A stretch of 64,000 nucleotides of DNA. Source: Punctularia strigosozonata HHB-11173 SS5. Lineage: Eukaryota > Basidiomycota > Agaricomycetes > Corticiales > Punctulariaceae. The notes under the pieces were generated by a model. The model saw only the letters and a program-made list of their open reading frames with translations, was not told the DNA's origin and ran no database searches. How positions within the stretch are numbered: position 1 is the first letter of the stretch; each line of letters begins with the position of its first letter. A program made the position numbers and the translations under genes. The stretch lies in the NCBI RefSeq assembly GCF_000264995.1, contig NW_006767434.1:230843-294842 (forward strand), in the 5' to 3' direction. Shown in pieces: positions 21,636-34,504 of this stretch.

Positions 21636-23216
21636 TCATCGCGAGTGTAGGACGAGCTCATGACACTGTACCTGGTCAGGATAATAGGTAGGACCATTTT
21701 TGCTCGGACGGCCGTAATCGGAGACAACCTGAGTGTCTACACCTACAAACAACGTCAGACACGGGCGTAAGCCGAGTACATATAAGCGCTCACGGATGTT
21801 GCTCAGATCGATCGCGGCGTTGCCGTTTGTGACGTTCTGCCCACTCGTCCCGCCGCTCCTGCTGGCACCGGCGCGGCGGATGGAGTCGCGCGTGTTGAGG
21901 TTGTACATCATGGTGAGGGCGTAGATACGACCGAAGCACGAGTTGAAGGCCACAGCGACTACGATCAAGGCGTTAGCCACTCGGAAGCACAGAAGAAACA
22001 ACGAAAGCGGAGAACATACTACTGCCGGCCGGGTCTTGGGCGTAAAGCGCGAGGATCAGCAGCGCAAAGAAGCTAGTCACACATCCCGTGCGTATCGCCA
22101 TGTTCGTGAGACGCGAGATCAACCTGAGACGGCAGACTTTCGTGTGAGATACCCGTCGACTACTAAGATTGATGGATCGACTAACGTTTGCGTGGATGCG
22201 AACGGCGTCTTGACCTTCCGCAGCTGCCAGACGAGGCTAAGAGTGATAGCCAGATCGCAAGCCGTGGAGCATCCTAATTGTGGATAAATCAACTGAGAGA
22301 CAACCCCGATCCGGAATCGATTCGACTCACCGAACCACACGCTATCAGTAAGGCGACAGTCCAGTTAGGGAATATCAGGGCGACGAGGAAGCTCGAACAC
22401 TCACGCCACAGGTGTAACAAATTTGTCCCGCTGAGTGAGGAACGGAAATTTTACAAGAAGCGCAGACGTGTAGATGCCCGCGACCCACTGAATAGAAGCC
22501 CAGTTAAATAAGCGATGAAATCGGACGAAAGTGTGGGAGGTCGCCTTACAGCAGCCCAGCTGATACACCAAATGAGAGCGGTCAGAATGTGATTCTTAGA
22601 GCTGGATGAATGCACCCATAAGCTTTATCCTCTTCGAGCAGAAACCGGACGGAGCTTACAGGTTCCAGAATCGGAATATAAGGAACGACTGGACGATGAG
22701 CGCCGAGAACGCAGTGGCGACGCAGTACAGAGGGTATGACCAGTATTCTTTCGATATGCCCACCAGGTCGCCTGTGGACAAGGATAGAACATATAAGCGT
22801 TTGTTACTCCGAACGAAGTATATCACCCACCCCAATGCGTGACAACGTACTGTATAGTCATATTCATAAGCGAGCGAACATGCGGAGTTGACGGTACAGA
22901 CCAAATACGCGGTCGCGTTGGTGGCCGCCACTCCGACCGTATCCACGGCGAGCAACGCCCAGATCGTCGCCTTCAGTAGTATGTGGTCGTTTGGGAATCG
23001 ACTGAAGCAGGTCCATATCTGACGACGACATAAGAAGACCTCCTCGTAATGAGGATACGACACACACCATGGTTATCTCCCACATATACAACATGCAGTC
23101 AACCCATGTCCCAACAAGAATAGAACTACGAGACGCGCGATGAGATGCGAAGTGACAGGACAGCTTCGAAATACGGAGCCGGAGACATACCCAAGCGACG
23201 CATCGAACGCACCCAT
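21636..23216 (-). CDS. DUF6534 multi-pass membrane protein
   Basis: Fungal integral membrane protein of unknown role. Eleven exons rebuilt: 23191-23216, 23068-23125, 22880-23018, 22660-22771, 22550-22601, 22405-22487, 22331-22341 (11 nt), 22186-22273, 22023-22123, 21794-21958, 21636-21742; 313 aa, a usual family length. Hydrophobic segments in order: SILVGTWVDCMLYMWEITM, LLKATIWALLAVDTVGVAAT, WSYPLYCVATAFSALIVQSF, HILTALIWCISWAAVWVAG, WFGCSTACDLAITLSLVWQL, CVTSFFALLILALYAQDPAG, and the conserved end IAVAFNSCFGRIYALTMMYN. The start MGAFDASLG is typical for the family. The intron 22772-22879 has a weak donor (GTTCGC), so the CTVNSAC/DLVG junction is the least sure point. The last intron is 51 bp and in frame. 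Confidence 0.85.
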
Positions 23217-24562
23217 GCCTCAACTGTACACAATGGAATGTCACGTCGAGGGGCGGTCGGGAAAGAGAAGAGCGGAGCGGGGAGGGCGCAAACGCAGAGC
23301 ATGTCGGGCCCGGTATATGAGGCGTAAAAGATAGTTGAAAGAAGCAGTGGCAAACTGGTTCGAAATTGCTCGGATTACATAGGCGAGGTGTGAGTGAAAT
23401 GCGTTGCGGCGAGCTTTACGTCGTCGTGCTTGGACCTACACAAAACGGGCCTTCGCCGTCCAATAAAAGCGGGCCTCGCCTCTACGGGGCCTGAGAGAAG
23501 CATCAATTGGCCATGCCAATCGGAGGTGACCAGCAGTCCGTCCGGAACGCTGGTTGAATCATTCGCACTTCAAGTCGAAGAACGCTGCAGCTGTGTTGAA
23601 GTTAAGCCTATATAAGGGCCACATTCTCCATAGTGTCCTGATAGCCTTCTCCATGGCGTCCTGGTAGCGGCCCTGGTTACAGGCGAGCATTATTTTCATC
23701 ATCCATGAAACATACGCGAAACTGCTTACAAGCTAGCGCTGTCTTCGCGAAAGGAGAAGCCGTTGGCGATTTGGATTTATGTCACGTGATGCTCTGCCGC
23801 CTGCCTGCCGTGTGCCCTCAACCTGCCGTCGTCCAAGCCGTCGACGACGAACTCGGATCTTCTCTCTGCTAAGTCAACGTGTTCCTCAGACAATCCAACG
23901 AACACGGACGATTACAGTACCTTGACTCTTGCTGCTCAGGGCTTCCAGATAGGCTCAGGCTACGGCAGCTCAGAGTCAGAGCCAGAGACCCGACCTTGTA
24001 TACCCCCCCGGTGCCGTCCGTGGTCGCCATCAATTCCGAGGAGTCGAAAATGTGCCCTGGCGCGCGCCTGAGTAGTGTTTATGTCTCGACCGACAAGCGA
24101 CATATTGGAACCGGATTAACCGCGGTAAAACATCAGACGCAGGCCCCAGTCTTCGGCTAACCGCACTACTGGCCAAAGGTTTGAGCGCTGGGTCATGAGT
24201 ATGTTCAACACCCTAGGCCTGAATGTTTGCGATTGATGAACACGTTCTCTAGTTATCCTGGTCGAAGAAGTCGCGTCGCAAGCCTGCCTTCAGACCTTCG
24301 TCGTCGTTATTCGGACGGCCGGCGGGCACGAGGGTCCCATGTGACCAATACCTCCATCGCCGCGCCGAACATGACGCCAGGTGCGCGCGCACTCAACGCG
24401 CCATCCCGCTTCGTTCACCTTGATATCGCATCGCAATTGATCGCACTGAGTGAGTCGGATTGCGATGCAGGGTCATGCGCGGGACTATCCATGCAGCCGG
24501 CCCGCCATCTCTCTAACTGCCTGCTATATAGCAAAACCTTGTCATGTATGTGATCCAGTCCA
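23217..24562. other. Divergent intergenic region, DUF6534 and beta-galactosidase
   Basis: Holds both promoters. TATATAAG at about 23610 on the plus strand has no gene I can attach to it. An imperfect direct repeat of about 22 bp (TTCTCCAT..GTCCTG.TAGC) lies at about 23626-23670. The small frame 23879-24160 has no recognisable motif. Confidence 0.4.
24524..24531 (+). promoter_or_regulatory. Putative TATA box of the beta-galactosidase gene
   Basis: CTATATAG lies about 35 bp before ATG 24563. The short distance would imply a very short 5' UTR, so the assignment is tentative. Confidence 0.35.
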
Positions 24563-27500
24563 ATGCAAATGTTGCGACCTTTCTGCATCCTCTACGGGCT
24601 CCTCGCACTCGCTTGCGCCGTACCAGCGCGGCTTACGCCGCCCTCGAGATTTAATCACCCACGGGACTTCATCAACACGACCGGTCTGACGAACGAGGTC
24701 GGATGGGACAAGTACAGCTTTTTTGTCAACGGCTCGCGGGTGTTCATCCAGTCTGGCGAGTTCCACCAATGGAGGCTGCCCGTGCCGGGTCTGTGGACGG
24801 ACGTCCTGCAGAAGTACAAGGCCGCGGGACTGAACACGATTAGCATCTATACACACTGGGCGATGATCAACCCGAAGCAGGGCGAGATCGACCTGAAGGG
24901 GATCAACGACTTACAGGCGTTGTTGGACGCTGCGAGAGAGGCAGGTTTATTCGTTATTGCCAGACCGGGGCCATACATCAAGTGCGTGCTGTCTTATTGC
25001 AAATGGTTTCTGACTAACCCCTGTCAACACAGCGCTGAGACTACTGGTGGCGGCGTTCCAGGTCATGTCTTGACCCTGCCAAATCACAATACCTGGTTCA
25101 CCTATAACGGAGAAATGCGAAGCAATGACACCCTCTATCATAATGCATGGAAGGACTACGTGCGTAATCACTCCTCTCCCGAGCGTCAACGACTTTGACG
25201 CGGAGTATAGGTGAATGCTCTGGGTAGGATCATCGCCGACAACCAGGTCACCAATGGCGGCCCGGTGATCATGGTACAGATCGAGAACGAATACTACAAC
25301 GGGCGTGAGTAGGCATTTGTGCCTACTTTCTCGATATCTGATACCACCTGTTGTCCAGCTGGTATCAACGAGTACTTCGATCAATTGGCGGATACTTTCC
25401 GCGGCTTGGGGGTCGTGCGTCGCGTCTCATATCTCGGACAAACGTGATATTTACGTGACATACAGGTCGTCCCGACCATGGACAACGATCCCGGAATGTA
25501 TCGTAATCTGGTCGACAGTACGAACATATATGGTACTTTAGGTGTTTATCTGGCAGTTGTAGATTTGGAAGCTCATCTCGTTTGGAAGGCTTTGACGCGT
25601 ACCCGCTGAGTGATCCATGTTCGGTCTGTGGATCAGAAGAGCGTCTAATCCTTGATGGTATTAGGTTTTGACTGTTCAAATCCGACGCGATGGCGAGACA
25701 TCCCGACCACTTGGAGAAGCTACCACGAAAGTGTCACTCCCGATGAGCCTTTCATGATCCCCGAGTCTGTTTTTTGCACGGATAGGGAATTCCTCCTTCT
25801 GACGAAAAGTTTCCGTTCGCTATGCGCATTAGGTTCCAGGGCGGCTCGTTTCTCAAATGGGCGTCTAATCAGACCTACGCCGGTTGCCATCAGCTAACGA
25901 ATCCCAAGTGAGCGCTAGATGCCGACAGATATTGATGATTGTAGTGAGGGGCTCCACCCGGTTAACGCATCATTAGCTTCCAGCGCGTGTTCTATCATCA
26001 ACTCTGGGCGAGCGGTGTTACGGCCGTAAGCGGTATCAACTTTCGTCTGCGTGATGCGCTAACCCGATCCAGGAAAACTTCTACATGGTCTACGTATGTT
26101 GGACCCTGCCTTTCCGCACACATGGCCTGATGGAATACCTTGCTAGGGAGGCACCAATTGGGGACAACTACCCTATCCCGGTCAGCGAACTTCTGTAGTT
26201 CGCGAGGCGTAATGCTGATCTCTCGTGCTACGTGCCAGCCGCGATCACGTCCTATGTCCGTTTGGGTCAAATAGTCTTCGTGACTGTCATTAATTGTTTC
26301 ACAGGACTACTCTGCTGCGATATCCGAGACACGCGAGCTCAACGACAAGTATGGCGAACTGAAGCTGCAGAGCATGTTCCTGCGCAGTTTTCCTGATTTC
26401 AGAAAGACGAACCTCGTTGGTAAGAGCATTTCCTGCTGTCCGGAGGGTCGACTTCATGTTTCGCCTGTCATCCAGTCGAGGACAACACTACGCATACCGG
26501 AATCGACGTTACCCACCTCCAGAATCCGGATACAGGTGCTGCATGGTTCATCTCGAGGCATGTTAATGTGAGCGATTGGTGCGCAAACCTCATACTCTAG
26601 GATACGGCTAGCTCTGACATTCTTTGTAGGGACGACAAAAGCATCTCGCTTGATGTCGGCAATGTCACCGTCCCGCAGCTGGGGGGCCAAGTGGCGATTC
26701 CAGGCAGGGATTCCGTCATCACGTCGTGGGTACTAATATCGATCCCATTAGAACACTGACCCTGACCTTCGTTACAGCACGAACCTATCATTTGGGAAGC
26801 ATTCTCTGTTGGCGTACTCGACTGCATCCCTATTCACTCAGCTCGTCTTAGACAACACCGACGTATTGGTCGCCTACGGTTCAGTCGGGCGCACATACGA
26901 GGTAGCTCTGGCATGGGATAGCAAACCCAGCGCCAGCATCCATGGGACAACCACCCCGAAGACTGCGTATCGCCAGGTATGTCCTGTACTGCGTCGAATA
27001 GGCGATCTGAATTGACGTATTGCTCGCGGAAAGGGTACCTTCATCCTGAACTACGTACAGAAACAAGGCATCACGTCCATCCAGCTCACGCAAGGAGGGC
27101 AAAGCACTCTTCTGCTCCTTGTAGACTACGCAGCCGCGACTCAGCTGTGGTTGCCCACGGTCGCCTCGTCCACAGGACCGCTCAAGAACTACGCCGACCT
27201 CGGCGCCTCCACCCCCGTCTTGATCAGCGGGCCCTATCTAGTCCGCAATGCGACCATAGAGCATGGAACGATATCTCTTTGGGGTGATCTGAACGCGACG
27301 ACGACCTTAACGGTACTGGCCCCCAGCTCCGTTAACGCAGTTGTGTGGAATGGGGAAACCGTACGCGGGGTGCAGAAGAATTATTGGGGTGCTTTGCAGG
27401 CTCGGCTCCACGGCCCAAAACAGACGTGGTCCATCCCCGACCTGGCCAAGGTGACCTGGCGCTATGCGGACTCCCTCCCAGAGATCCAGACCGATTTCGA

Positions 27501-28921
27501 CGACTCTACGCTCGTCGGTGCCGACCACACAAGCACGACAAACCCGTTCCCCCCTTATTACGGTGGTCCGTGGATTCTATACGGTTCGGATTATGGTTTC
27601 CATGTGAGCATTCGGCTTTATGAGAGTCCCCGATGATGACGATGATGACGATCTCTCATTTTAGGCGGGCAATCTTCTGTGGAGGGGAACGTTCGAACAT
27701 TCGGACGACCTGCCTGTACCGACCGCAGTGAACGTCTCGATATCTGGTGGGATCAACTTCGCCGCCTCGATTTGGCTCAACGACGTCTATCTCGGGCCTT
27801 CGGATAACCTGACCATGACGAACAACGAATCCTTCCCGGTCACGCGCGATATGCTGCGAAATGGTAGCAACTACGTCACCGTGTTACAAGAGTCAGCAAA
27901 CGTCGACCTGTGATTCGTGCATTACTTATTTGCCGTCCGATAGTCATATGGGTTACAACCTGGCAGGGATGGTCGTCTGCTGTACGGTAAGCCTCGGTAG
28001 TCCTGCGCTCCGTTTTTCCCTATTTAACAACCAACCTAGCCCGGTGGACGGCAATTTGACATCCAGATGCCTCGCGGCATCCAGGTACGGCGACAACGTC
28101 ATCCCGAAGGCACTTGTCTAACCGCTGAGTAGGGTTACTATCTGGAGGGTAGGGACGAGGGCAACCAATTCACCGGTTGGAAGGTGGCCGGAAACCTAGG
28201 TGGAGAGGATTATCCCGATAAGACGCGCAAAATCCTCAATGAAGGTGCGTTATTCGCCGCTGATGTATTCACGAGAAATGTGACACGGTTTATCATCTAG
28301 GTGGACTGTATGGCGAGGTGAGGTGTCTAATCGATCATGTTTTGAACCTGGGTGCTAAATTTGGCGTCAGCGTATGGGTTGGCACTTGCCCGGATTTGAT
28401 GACTCACACTGGACCAAACGTACACCGTGGCAGGGAATCTCCAAGCCTGGTGTATGTCATCACTGGCGTCTTCACTGAATGTGCCTCGGAAATGACACGT
28501 TTGTAGGTTGGCTGGTTCCGGGCGACGTTCACGCTGTCAATTCCGGCCGGACATGATGTTCCCCTCGCATTTGTTTTCTCGTCGAATGTCGGGCATTACC
28601 GAGGTGCGTAACGGTTGCCCAGAGTCTGTGCAGGTCTCCTTGACGTAACTCATTGTGGACCATGATCCAGCTCAACTCTACGTCAATGGCTGGCAGCTCG
28701 GCAAACGCGTTGCAAACCTCGGTCCACAGACGTTTTTCCCTGTACACGAAGGCATCCTGAATTACGATGGCGAGAACACAGTCGCCGTCAGCTTGTGGGC
28801 GCTGGGCGATCAGACGCAGGATCTGAAGATCCCTTCTCTCGAGCTCGTGCAAAACGGCGTATACTCGGGAGGTCCTGGGAGGGTCGCAACGGAAAACACG
28901 GGTTGGAGCGAGCTTCGCTAA
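24563..28921 (+). CDS. Secreted beta-galactosidase, GH35
   Basis: Hydrolyses terminal beta-galactosides, probably extracellularly in plant-polysaccharide breakdown. 25 exons join without a break to 1010 aa, the size of fungal LacA-type enzymes. Exon starts: 24563, 25033, 25211, 25359, 25466, 25589, 25665, 25833, 25977, 26073, 26147, 26239, 26305, 26476, 26630, 26778, 27034, 27665, 27944, 28040, 28133, 28301, 28371, 28507, 28671. Signal peptide: [19 protein letters not shown]. Acid/base Glu about 209 in QIENEYYNG; nucleophile Glu about 294 in MIPEFQGGSF, its codon split by an intron. Other family blocks: [50 protein letters not shown] and the C-terminal jelly-roll domains ([25 protein letters not shown]). 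Donors at 25412 and 26726 are less typical (GTCGTG, GTGGGT). Confidence 0.93.
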
Positions 28922-29066
28922 ACTAAGCGAGACAGAAGCATGATTCGAGGAAATGATGTACCTAAGATACATTGCTACGCAATACAACTACATTGTCAAT
29001 TGTTACAGTTTACGATTTGCCAATCGCGACTTCGACGCTCTGTAGTTTCCTACCACACTTTGGTGT

Positions 29067-30238
29067 TCAACACATCTTCCAGAACGTCTCCTGCAACGGA
29101 TTACGGTGCTGCAGATGCTCGTCCAGCCAGATTTCAGGCTCTCCTGGCACATCCTCCTCCAATGACCACCAAAAGCGGTGGTGCTCCAGCCAGAACACGA
29201 CGTTCCGCAGGGTCGGGCAGAAAGTGCGCAGTTCCATCGCCAACGCTCGCTGGTAGGGCCCGTTTGGCGGAGGCTTCCAATAGGTGATATCTACTTCCAG
29301 CTGCTGAAGGGAGCCAAGCCGTGTCAGGCGCCGATGGAAGGCGTTGCGCTGATGAAACGTCCCGCCAAGCGCGTCAGCTCCATCGGATGCTTAACACGCG
29401 CGAAAGCACTGACCGAATCGACGGGCAGACTGATCATGCCAAGGTGCACGAGCTGCGGGCAATGCGTGACCGCGAGCTCCATGACCCGCTCTGCAGCCGC
29501 GTGCGACAGGCCCAAGATGCTGAGCGATCGCAGCGTCTTCGACAAGCCGCCGAGTTTAGGCATCCACCGCACCAGCGGCTCCTCCAGCCCAGGGGCGCCG
29601 CACAGCACCTGGAGGTGCGTGAGAGGCGACGGGCCAGGGACGAGCTCGGTCGCGACGCGCAGCGGGCCGTCGAACATCTGCAGCGCAGGGAGCGCATCGC
29701 GCGAAAGCGCCGCGGGCTGAGCGTCCTGCAAGATCTGCTGCGGGTTGACGGGCAGCGAGAGGCTGCGGAGCGTCGGGTGCGCGGCGAGGAAGGCGACGGT
29801 CTCGGCGCTCCAGCCGAGGCGGAGACGCGCGTCTCGGAGCGCGGGCAGGCGCACGCGCGCGGGGTCGAGCACCCACGAGTTCGCCTGGCGCGGGTCGACG
29901 AGGACGAGGGTCGTGACGCCGTGCACGGCCGCGAGCGCGTCGCGCAGCGCGGTCCACCAGTCCGTGGGGAGCGCGGGCGGGTATGGCTGGTGCGGCGCGC
30001 GCTCGAGCGAGAGCCAGAAGGTGCGTACGAGCGCGGCAACGCGCGGGGTGCTGGCCAGCGTGCGGAAGGCGCCGAGCGCAGGCAAGGGCGACGTGAGGTG
30101 CACGGTTTGGTAGATGCGCGGTTCGGACGCGCGCTGGAAAGCGCGCGAAGTCGCGCTCAGCGCAACGAGGGAAGGCCAGGTCGGCGCGAAGTGCGCGATG
30201 CGGTCGCAGACTTCGGGAGGGAGCTCGTCGATGGGCAT
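29067..30238 (-). CDS. F-box-like protein
   Basis: Probable SCF substrate adaptor. Exons 29396-30238 and 29067-29348 with a 47-bp phase-0 intron (GTTAAG...ATCAG); 374 aa. F-box-like N-terminus MPIDELPPEVCDRIAHFAPT with ALSATSRAFQRASEPRIYQT. The C-terminal exon (LTRLGSLQQLEVDITYW, ELRTFCPTLRNVVFWLEHHR) is typical of basidiomycete F-box proteins and confirms the intron, since the unspliced frame would stop early and lose it. Same architecture as the gene at 43204-44489. The frame is open 64 codons further upstream, but the F-box starts at this ATG. It converges with the beta-galactosidase, 145 bp away. Very GC-rich, so antisense frames are open over most of its length. Confidence 0.85.
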
Positions 30239-32112
30239 TATCGTGACGCGGATTTGAGGAGGGCGGCTTTGTGAGTCTGGAGCGGCGGTACTGGCGCGTT
30301 GGCTTCCGCTGGTCCTGTCCTGCGCTAGATAAGGGGTCAGCACGCTGTAAAATATAGACCCCGGGAGCGGAAGCATAAACGATGCGGGTACATGAAGCTC
30401 TCGCGTGGCAGCAGATGGAGCCGTTATCACGGGCCGTAACCTCCCGCGCGGGCTGCGTGACAGGAAGGCGTTTGCATGGTCGCGACAGGAGGTGAGGAGC
30501 TCACCGTCTCAGAGCGCGGCTCGCTGAAGGCCGGGCCGTCCGTCCCTGGGAAAGGTAAATTACAGGTTAGCGGGCGCGACGAAGGGCGACGTGTGCCAAG
30601 CATAACCGCCGGGTAGCGTCTTTTGGAGATCGACGCGTCAGATGACGGGTGCAGCGCGCGAAGCGAGCGACACGGCTCTCGATGGTCGCGCGAACCACGC
30701 AGACGCGGTCGCAACCAATTATGGACGCGTGGAAGGTAACGAGGAGCTGAGAACGCGGCGAGGCGTCATCGTCTCTGCAGCGTCGAGCGATATCCCTGAG
30801 GACGATGAATTCAGGAAGCGACGCGCCCAGGCCCAAGAACCCAAAGATCCGAGCGGAGCAATGTGATACCAAAGGGCGAACGCACGAGCGCCTTCGCGCG
30901 GTCCGCATTGTATGGTGTCCGTCAGACACCCATCTCAGACCATCCGATCTGTATGCGCACAGACGCGCTCGAGACAGAGTCACGCGGGACCACAGCGACC
31001 TCGGCTACAATGCCGAGGGCAGCTTCAAGCCCAGAGAGAGCCGTATCTGTGGCAGATCGTGCCCGGGAGCCGTATTGGCCCCGTCGCCGGTCGCATCCCG
31101 ACGGTGCGGTGACGAGATGGTGGAACTCACCACTAGGCTCTGAACGCGCTCGCGTGGGCTTGCCCGTTGGTCGATGAGATAAAGATAAGGCCAGCTGACG
31201 CGTCGAGAGGACGAGCAATGGCTCTAGAAGGTGGCCTAAGAGCAGATGAATAGGTCAGCGACGTGAAAGGACGTATGCACGCGATATCATCTAGGGAACC
31301 ACACTCGCTGTCGTGCTCTGGAGTTACGTCCGAGCATCGGAGAGACGTCAGGGTAGATGGCCGCAATGCGATATACGCCCGCGAAACGACCAGCGTTTCA
31401 CCGACGAAACATTAAGTGGCGGGGGTCGACTCACTTGTGGCGATCCTCCCGCCTTCGGCTCTGAGGCCTGCAAGTCGATCGTACGCGTTCGCAGATGTGT
31501 CCCTGCGCACAACGAGGCAGAAGCGAGATGAATCCGTCCGGGGTGAATGAGGCGAGTCCTTATAAGATTAACAGCGAGCTAACAGATCCCGGAGGACGAG
31601 GCCAGTTGTGGCGCGAGGCAAAAGCTACCTCGGGCGCTTCGGTCTTCTCGGGACGTAAACTCCTTATCTTCATCGCGTCGACGAGCTCAGAGGACATATC
31701 GCAGTGAACGATCGTCGAGTCGGTCGTCCTGGTGGGCAGAAGTGACTTGGTTGCCCCCGGTCGCCCATGTTGCCACGCTGGCATGGAGGGCCTGAAAACT
31801 CTCACTCATCTGGCGTGATTCATGGGAGGGCTACTTCGGAGCTTCGTTGAATTTCATTCAACTATAGCAACCTTTACCACGCGATCTATGGCCGAGGTAC
31901 TTATCGGATGCGCTTCAGGAACTCGGTTTGGACGTCCATGCGATGGTGTGCTCGGGCAGATCGCACTGGACCTCTCGGAATAACACAAGACATGTCCCAG
32001 AACACGTTCGAACCTTCGACAAGCCCGAGGCTCTGCACTAACATATCCCGGCTCGCCACTAGTGCGAGGCCCTGGGGCCCGGCTGTTCCGGTATTGGGAC
32101 CGCGCCGGTTAA

Positions 32113-32140
32113 TACTACCTACTACCTACTACCTACCTAC
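32113..32140. repeat. Short tandem repeat, unit TACTACC
   Basis: Three and a half copies of a 7-bp unit with one shortened unit at the end. Confidence 0.85.
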
Positions 32141-32708
32141 GCGGTCAACGGCGGCGACTGCGAAAGAAACTGGCTCCATATGTCATACGCGGGCATGTGC
32201 AGCCACGATTACGAGCTAACACTGGTCCTGCCCAAGTCCTGCTGTCGGAATAACGGGTGGGGTTATTTACGCGCAAGCGCAGACGCGCTGGGCGTGATCG
32301 CATCGCCCCCGACGAACGCGGAGGCTCTGCGGCACAGCCCGATAATGCCAATATCCAGTCAACCTGCACAGGCTGCACAAGTCCCAACATTCGCATTTCA
32401 CCATCATATGTCGCGTCGGAGCCCGTCCATCCCATAGCTGGACGTGATCCAAGAATTATCGATGCGATCCATCCCCACTCGTCCGCGTCACCCGCGCTGA
32501 ATGGCTTCAAGTTCCGGCGAGCGCGCAGAAGCCGATCCTCGCCTCTGTGATACGTGATCCTATTTCATCAAGCTGCTCGCGCATCTCACCCCGTCGCTCG
32601 AGCTATCGAACTACGAAATGGAAGGAAGGAGGCGTGCGCGCCCACGAGTCACGTCCCGACCGGGCTCCGCCTCTCGTCCGTGCACACCGCTGTGCGGGTC
32701 GAGATAGG

Positions 32709-32716
32709 TATAAAGG
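32709..32716 (+). promoter_or_regulatory. TATA box of the MFS transporter
   Basis: TATAAAGG lies 50 bp before the transporter start codon and on the same strand. Confidence 0.55.
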
Positions 32717-32758
32717 GTGCGCGCGACCGGGTGGAGTCGTCCACGTTCCGCGGTGGAC

Positions 32759-34504
32759 ATGGACCGCCCGTCGCTCTCGCCTCCGCCGTACACAGCGCAT
32801 GCGCACGATCTCAAGATGAACGCGCCTGCCGCCGCGCCTATGATGGAAGAAAAACCCGTACCACCTGCTCCCGATGCGACTGCGGGTGGATCTGCAACAC
32901 CGTCTCAGGTGGAATCTCAAGTGACCGGGCCTTGCGATGGTGGACTGCGCGCCTGGTTATGTGTCTTTGGAGCTTTCGTCGGTCTGTTTGCCACCTTTGG
33001 GCAGATCACGTCCTTCGGAACGTACCAAGCGTACTACTCCTCGCACCCACACCTTTCGCGCTATTCGCCGTCGACTATCGCATGGATAGGATCGGCGCAG
33101 CTATGGATGTGGTTCTTCTCGGTAAGTATCCTCAGCACTGACTCCTACCTCGTTACTAACCACTTCGCGCGTAGGGAGCGTTCGTCGGCCGAGTGTCAGA
33201 CAAGCACGGGCCATTCATTGTCATGGTCGGCGGCACGTCAATATGCTTCTTCAGCCTCGTCGCGACAAGCCTCTCCACGCAATACTACCAGCTCATCCTC
33301 GGACAAGGCTTTCTTTTCGGCCTCGGCACTGGCATGATGTGAGTATTCCATTCAATCCCTACATGCTTCCTTCCATCTCCGAGACGCTGTCTATCACGTC
33401 GAGACTATCGCTGACAGAATCAACCTTCGCTTTGTCTCCGCAGATTCTATCCCTCTCTGGCTGCCGTATCCACGCATTTCTCCAGAAGACGCGCCACCGC
33501 CCTCGGGATCGCCATCTCAGGGTCGAGCGCGGGCGGCGTCGTGTTCCCGCTGATCAACTCGCACCTGCTCCACGCCACGAACGCGCGCACTACGGCGCTC
33601 GTCAGCGCCGGTATTACGACCGCCTGCTGCATCGTCGTCCTCCTCACTGTCCGCAAATGCGAAACCTCAACCGTCACCCCGACCGCCGCCGCCGTCATCC
33701 CTTCACCGGCTTCCTCAGATGACGCCGAGAAGAAGGAGGAAGGAGGAGGAGAAGCGCCCCATCGGAGATGGGCGCCGTGCGATGTCAGCTTGCGCAGAGC
33801 CACGCCGTTCTTCTGGCTCACGGTTGGCTCCGTCTTCACTTGCTTCGGTACGTCTCGCTTTTCCGACCAAACACGCATCCCGTGGCCCATCATCTCACCC
33901 CGAACCTCTTCCTTATGCAGGCATATTCATTCCGAACATCTACATCGTCGACTATGCCAACGCGCTCTCGTTCTCTCCCTCCCTCGTCTCCGCGGTCCTG
34001 CCCGCCCTCAACGCGGGCTCCGTCTTGGGCCGGATTCTGCCCGCGCTCCTCGCGGACTCCCTCGGGCGCTACACCCTCCTTGCGCCCTCCGCGCTTCTCT
34101 CGGGGCTCGCCTGCCTCGTGCTCTGGCTGACGGCGCGTACGGTGGCGGGCGTGCTCGCCTTCGCGATCGCGTACGGCTTCTGCTCCGGCGCATTCACCGC
34201 GCTCGTCACGCCCTGCGTGGCGCAAATTTCCGAGCCAGGCCAGGTCGCCACCCGCCTCGGCATTCTGTACTCCATCCTCTCCATCCCGTAAGTGTGGTCC
34301 ATCCTTTTGTCTTTTCTCATGACTGAATGACGCTGGGTTTCCAGGGCGCTGACGGGCGGGCCGTTGGCAGGCGCGCTCATACGGGATCATCACATGGACT
34401 ACACCGCTCCGATCGCGTTCGCGGGGACGACGATGGTCCTCGGATCCGTTTTCCTCCTCGTAGCACGCGTAGCTGTCAGCAGAGACCTTCGAGCTAGAGT
34501 ATGA
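32759..34504 (+). CDS. MFS transporter, monocarboxylate-transporter-like
   Basis: Twelve-helix plasma-membrane transporter of the major facilitator superfamily, closest in feel to the fungal MCT (Mch/SLC16-like) group; substrate not predictable. Exons 32759-33121, 33175-33338, 33444-33847, 33921-34287, 34345-34504; 485 aa. The cytosolic N-terminus contains a Pro-rich stretch. Helix 1 is the MCT-type block GGLRAWLCVFGAFVGLFATF; the helix 2-3 loop reads GAFVGRVSDKHGPFIVMVGG (MFS signature G-R-V-S-D-K-x-G); then FYPSLAAVSTHFSRRRATALG and AISGSSAGGVVFPL. The central loop is acidic/Gly-rich (about residues 210-245). The second half has GRILPALLADSLGRYTLL. The start ATG is preceded by a TATA box at 50 bp. 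Confidence 0.92.

Larger units (their letters stand above)
30239..32758. other. Divergent intergenic region, F-box and MFS transporter
   Basis: About 2.5 kb with no supported gene. Many short frames on both strands lack domain signatures. A 7-bp-unit microsatellite lies at 32113-32140, and a TATA box for the transporter lies at its right end. Confidence 0.4.

Noticed and set aside
29321-30274. 317-codon plus-strand frame, Arg/Glu-rich
   Set aside because: Antisense shadow of the GC-rich F-box gene at 29067-30238; no domain and highly biased composition.
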